Positions 25,641-27,453 of a stretch of 27,453 nt of DNA are shown one piece after another. A model generated the notes under the pieces. It did no database searches, was not told the origin of the DNA, and saw nothing but the letters and a program-made list of their open reading frames with translations. The first letter of the stretch is position 1. Each line of letters begins with the position of its first letter. The position numbers and the translations under genes were made by a program. Source of the stretch: Planctomycetota bacterium (GTDB lineage: Bacteria; Planctomycetota; UBA8108; UBA1146); the NCBI GenBank assembly GCA_002691835.1, contig NZJA01000108.1, positions 7,380 to 34,832 of the forward strand, written 5' to 3'.

Positions 25641-27128
25641 ATGAAAAATTTCCAGTACTTGATCATGCCATTGCTCTGGATTTCTCTGTTGCCAATCTTT
25701 GTCAATGCCGAAAGTGTGATCCAACAAGACCCCCCACCCAACATCATCTACATCCTTGCTGACGATCTCGGTTACCGCGAGCTGGGCAGCTACGGTCAGG
25801 AGAAGATCAAGACTCCGCGGCTCGATGCTCTGGCATCAGAGGGGATGCGATTCACGCAGCACTACTCGGGAGCCCCGGTGTGCGCCTCGTCCCGTTGTGT
25901 CCTGATGACGGGACTTCACTGTGGCCATTCACTGGTACGAAACAATTGGGAAAATGGCGGCTGGGGTGAGTTTGAACCTGAAGGCCAATACCCTCTTCCC
26001 TCAGGTACGCGAAATGTTGCGAGCCTTCTGAAAAATGCGGGATATACGACGGGGGTATTTGGAAAGTGGGGTCTCGGTGGTCCTGGAACCACAGGCGCAC
26101 CGGAGAATCAGGGATTCGATCACTCCTGCACCGTGATCTGCCAGCGCAAGGCCCACAACTTCTATCCCAATCACCTGTGGAAGAATGGCGAGAAATACAT
26201 CCTCAAAGGAAACGGCTGGTTCAAAGCCCATCAAAAACTGAATGAGCCCCTCGCCACCGATCAGGCATACTATGATCGTTATCAGCGTGAGAAGTATATG
26301 GCGGATATCTTTCTTGAAGAGGCTCTTGGCTTCATCGATGAGGCTCATTCAAAACAGCAACCTTTCTTCCTCTACTACCCAAGCCCAATTCCCCACGTTG
26401 CCCTGCAAGTGCCTGTCGAAGATCTGGATGCATACCCCAGAGATTGGGATACAGAACCTTACCTTGGGGGTAGTTATCTGCCTCACCCCCGTCCCCGCGC
26501 CGCCTATGCAGCGATGATCACTCACCTCGATAAAGAAGTCGGGGCTCTACTCGACCGTTTACAAAAACTGGGTTTGTCCGAGAACACGATCGTCATGTTC
26601 AGCAGTGATAACGGCACGACATGGGCCGGAGGTGTCGATCATGAATTTTTTGAAAGCACTGGCGAACTAAGTGGCCTCAAGGGCAGCGTCCTGGAAGGCG
26701 GATTGAAAGTTCCATTTCTGGTCCGCTGGCCAGGAAAGATCGAACCGGGATCTGTCAGCGACTTCCCGAGCTACTTTCCAGACGTGATGCCTACCCTTCT
26801 GGAAATCGCCCATATTAAAGATGAAAGCCCTCATGATGGACACAGCCTTGTTGCAGTCTTCGACGGAAAGAACTTCAAAAGAACAAAGCACCTTTATTGG
26901 GAGCATGGAGATCAGCAGGCAATACGAGTTGAAGACTGGAAACTCGTTCGCAGGAGACTCGGCAAGAAAAACGCCGCAACAAAACTTTTCTACTTAAAGA
27001 GTGATCCCGGTGAGAAAGATGATCTGGCAAAATCTGAACCCCAAAAACTCCAGGAACTTTTGGAGTTGAGTCGAAAAAGCCGATTTCCCTCTTCCATATT
27101 TCCAAATCCAGGATTAGACGCACCTTAG
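25641..27128 (+). CDS. Secreted sulfatase (type I, formylglycine-dependent)
   Basis: 495 residues with a signal peptide (about 1-23, ending V-N-A). The arylsulfatase fold begins at P-N-I-I-Y-I-L-A-D-D-L-G, supplying the two metal-binding Asp (41, 42). The activation site is V-C-A-S-S-R (Cys81 to Arg85), where Cys81 would be converted to formylglycine; the third position is Ser, where most sites have Pro or Ala. T-T-G-V-F-G-K-W-G-L-G, P-H-V-A-L and S-S-D-N-G-T-T (C-terminal metal site) are present, as is G-L-K-G-S-V-L-E-G-G-L-K-V-P. Sulfatases of this kind remove sulfate esters from algal or host polysaccharides; the particular glycan cannot be read. It starts with AGAGGAGG close upstream of the ATG. 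No sulfatase-maturing enzyme is in the window. Confidence 0.95.
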   Translation: MKNFQYLIMPLLWISLLPIFVNAESVIQQDPPPNIIYILADDLGYRELGSYGQEKIKTPRLDALASEGMRFTQHYSGAPVCASSRCVLMTGLHCGHSLVRNNWENGGWGEFEPEGQYPLPSGTRNVASLLKNAGYTTGVFGKWGLGGPGTTGAPENQGFDHSCTVICQRKAHNFYPNHLWKNGEKYILKGNGWFKAHQKLNEPLATDQAYYDRYQREKYMADIFLEEALGFIDEAHSKQQPFFLYYPSPIPHVALQVPVEDLDAYPRDWDTEPYLGGSYLPHPRPRAAYAAMITHLDKEVGALLDRLQKLGLSENTIVMFSSDNGTTWAGGVDHEFFESTGELSGLKGSVLEGGLKVPFLVRWPGKIEPGSVSDFPSYFPDVMPTLLEIAHIKDESPHDGHSLVAVFDGKNFKRTKHLYWEHGDQQAIRVEDWKLVRRRLGKKNAATKLFYLKSDPGEKDDLAKSEPQKLQELLELSRKSRFPSSIFPNPGLDAP

Positions 27129-27174
27129 ATAGTGATCGATCAAATTTTCTGATTCGGCTGATAAAAAAGACAGC

Positions 27175-27236
27175 TTCAGGGGCTAATGCCCAGGTTAAAT
27201 GGAAGAAACCTGAGCAGGGGTGAATAAGCCCCTGAA
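27175..27236. repeat. Extended two-part hairpin downstream of the sulfatase gene
   Basis: TTCAGGGGCT (27175-27184) pairs perfectly with AGCCCCTGAA (27227-27236). Inside it, CAGGTT pairs with AACCTG, extended by TGC/GCA across a one-base mismatch. On the minus strand the structure is followed after about 7 nt by a run of six T, so a leftward terminator is possible. Confidence 0.6.
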
Positions 27237-27257
27237 AACTGTCGAAAGCGATACATC

Positions 27258-27285
27258 ATTGTTGTTACGGCCTAGTTACAACAAT
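27258..27285. repeat. 8-bp inverted repeat ATTGTTGT/ACAACAAT
   Basis: ATTGTTGT (27258-27265) and ACAACAAT (27278-27285) flank 12 nt in which a further AC/GT pair can form around a T-T mismatch. This is an operator-like or hairpin-forming site of unknown role. Confidence 0.45.
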
Positions 27286-27453
27286 CTGTATCCTTATCCC
27301 TTATCTAGATTTCTCATTCTCGATATCGGGACGGTATGTAACGTGGCTCATTCCGCGATCCCCGACCGCAGAAAACTAAGTGATGTATTCAAAGGCCTAC
27401 CGCATTGGCAAATGAGCAAACCTTTGAAAACTTAGCCTTTTAACTACTCAACA

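Larger units (their letters stand above)
27129..27453. other. 325-bp region without a convincing gene
   Basis: No supported protein gene is seen. A 71-codon frame at 27220-27435 starts inside a hairpin and has no ribosome site, signal or recognised domain. Two inverted repeats lie here (27175-27236 and 27258-27285). The region could hold a terminator of a minus-strand gene entering from the right, a small RNA, or a promoter region for a gene beyond the edge. Confidence 0.5.

Noticed and set aside
27175..27285. tmRNA, hammerhead ribozyme or integron attC site
   Set aside because: The GGGGCT start and paired ends recall such elements, but there is no tag reading frame, no ribozyme core (CUGAUGA with GAAA) and no proper R'/R'' boxes.
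27220..27435. 71-codon frame at the right end as a gene
   Set aside because: It starts with GTG inside a hairpin, lacks a ribosome site and has no known domain. Kept only as a note because of the repeated K-P-L-K-T phrase.

Overview
The window looks like a chromosomal stretch from a Planctomycetota-type bacterium, or a related environmental lineage. This is inferred from three things: a planctomycete-style two-part dockerin-like tail on a secreted nuclease (6708-9152), a giant secreted FG-GAP/HYR-repeat protein with Asp/Asn-rich Ca-binding repeats (1-5606), and an exported sulfatase (25641-27128). No rRNA or marker gene is present, so the phylum call is moderate. UGA is used as an ordinary stop by several genes (katG, the rhodanese gene, the ArsC-like gene), which matters for the main finding.

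Layout. 1-5606 (-): one uninterrupted reading frame that runs off the left edge. It encodes a signal peptide, a beta-propeller-like region, four Ca-binding repeats and at least 17 complete HYR domains. 5835-5908: tRNA-Arg(CCT), followed at once by an acetolactate-decarboxylase-like lipoprotein (+). 6708-9152 (-): secreted multidomain endonuclease/exonuclease/phosphatase protein. 9254-10701 (-): a SRPBCC protein followed by a thioredoxin-fold protein whose frame contains an in-frame TGA exactly at the first position of a C-x-x-C site (U-G-P-C). A SECIS-like hairpin lies just downstream, so this is almost certainly a selenoprotein. 10943-13138 (+): katG with a strong terminator. 13220-14299 (-): exported tandem DUF1579-like protein. 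14436-15539 (+): exported TlpA-like thioredoxin with a helical N-terminal part. 15567-16726 (-): a translationally coupled pair, membrane-anchored rhodanese plus MauE/DoxX-like membrane protein, behind a perfect 17-bp palindrome. 16949-17410 (-): coiled-coil/winged-helix protein. 17684-18691 (+): amidase_2-type lipoprotein.

18668-23737 (-) is a compact five-gene run: MFS transporter, YkgJ-type cysteine-cluster protein, COG2509 FAD oxidoreductase, a nitroreductase carrying the iodotyrosine-deiodinase substrate triad, and a TrmH/SpoU RNA methyltransferase. 23928-24335 (+) is crcB (fluoride channel). 24355-25567 (-) is an ArsC-type arsenate reductase fused to a free-methionine-sulfoxide-reductase-like GAF domain, overlapping a small S4 RNA-binding protein. 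25641-27128 (+) is a secreted sulfatase. 27129-27453 has no convincing gene but contains two clear inverted repeats.

Themes. Thiol/selenol redox chemistry recurs: the UGPC selenothioredoxin, TlpA, rhodanese-MauE, KatG, and ArsC-fRMsr fusion. Extracellular architecture also recurs: HYR protein, nuclease and sulfatase. I infer no single pathway linking all of these. The best candidates for under-described biology are the selenoprotein, the ArsC-GAF fusion, the IYD-like operon and the palindrome-controlled rhodanese/MauE pair.
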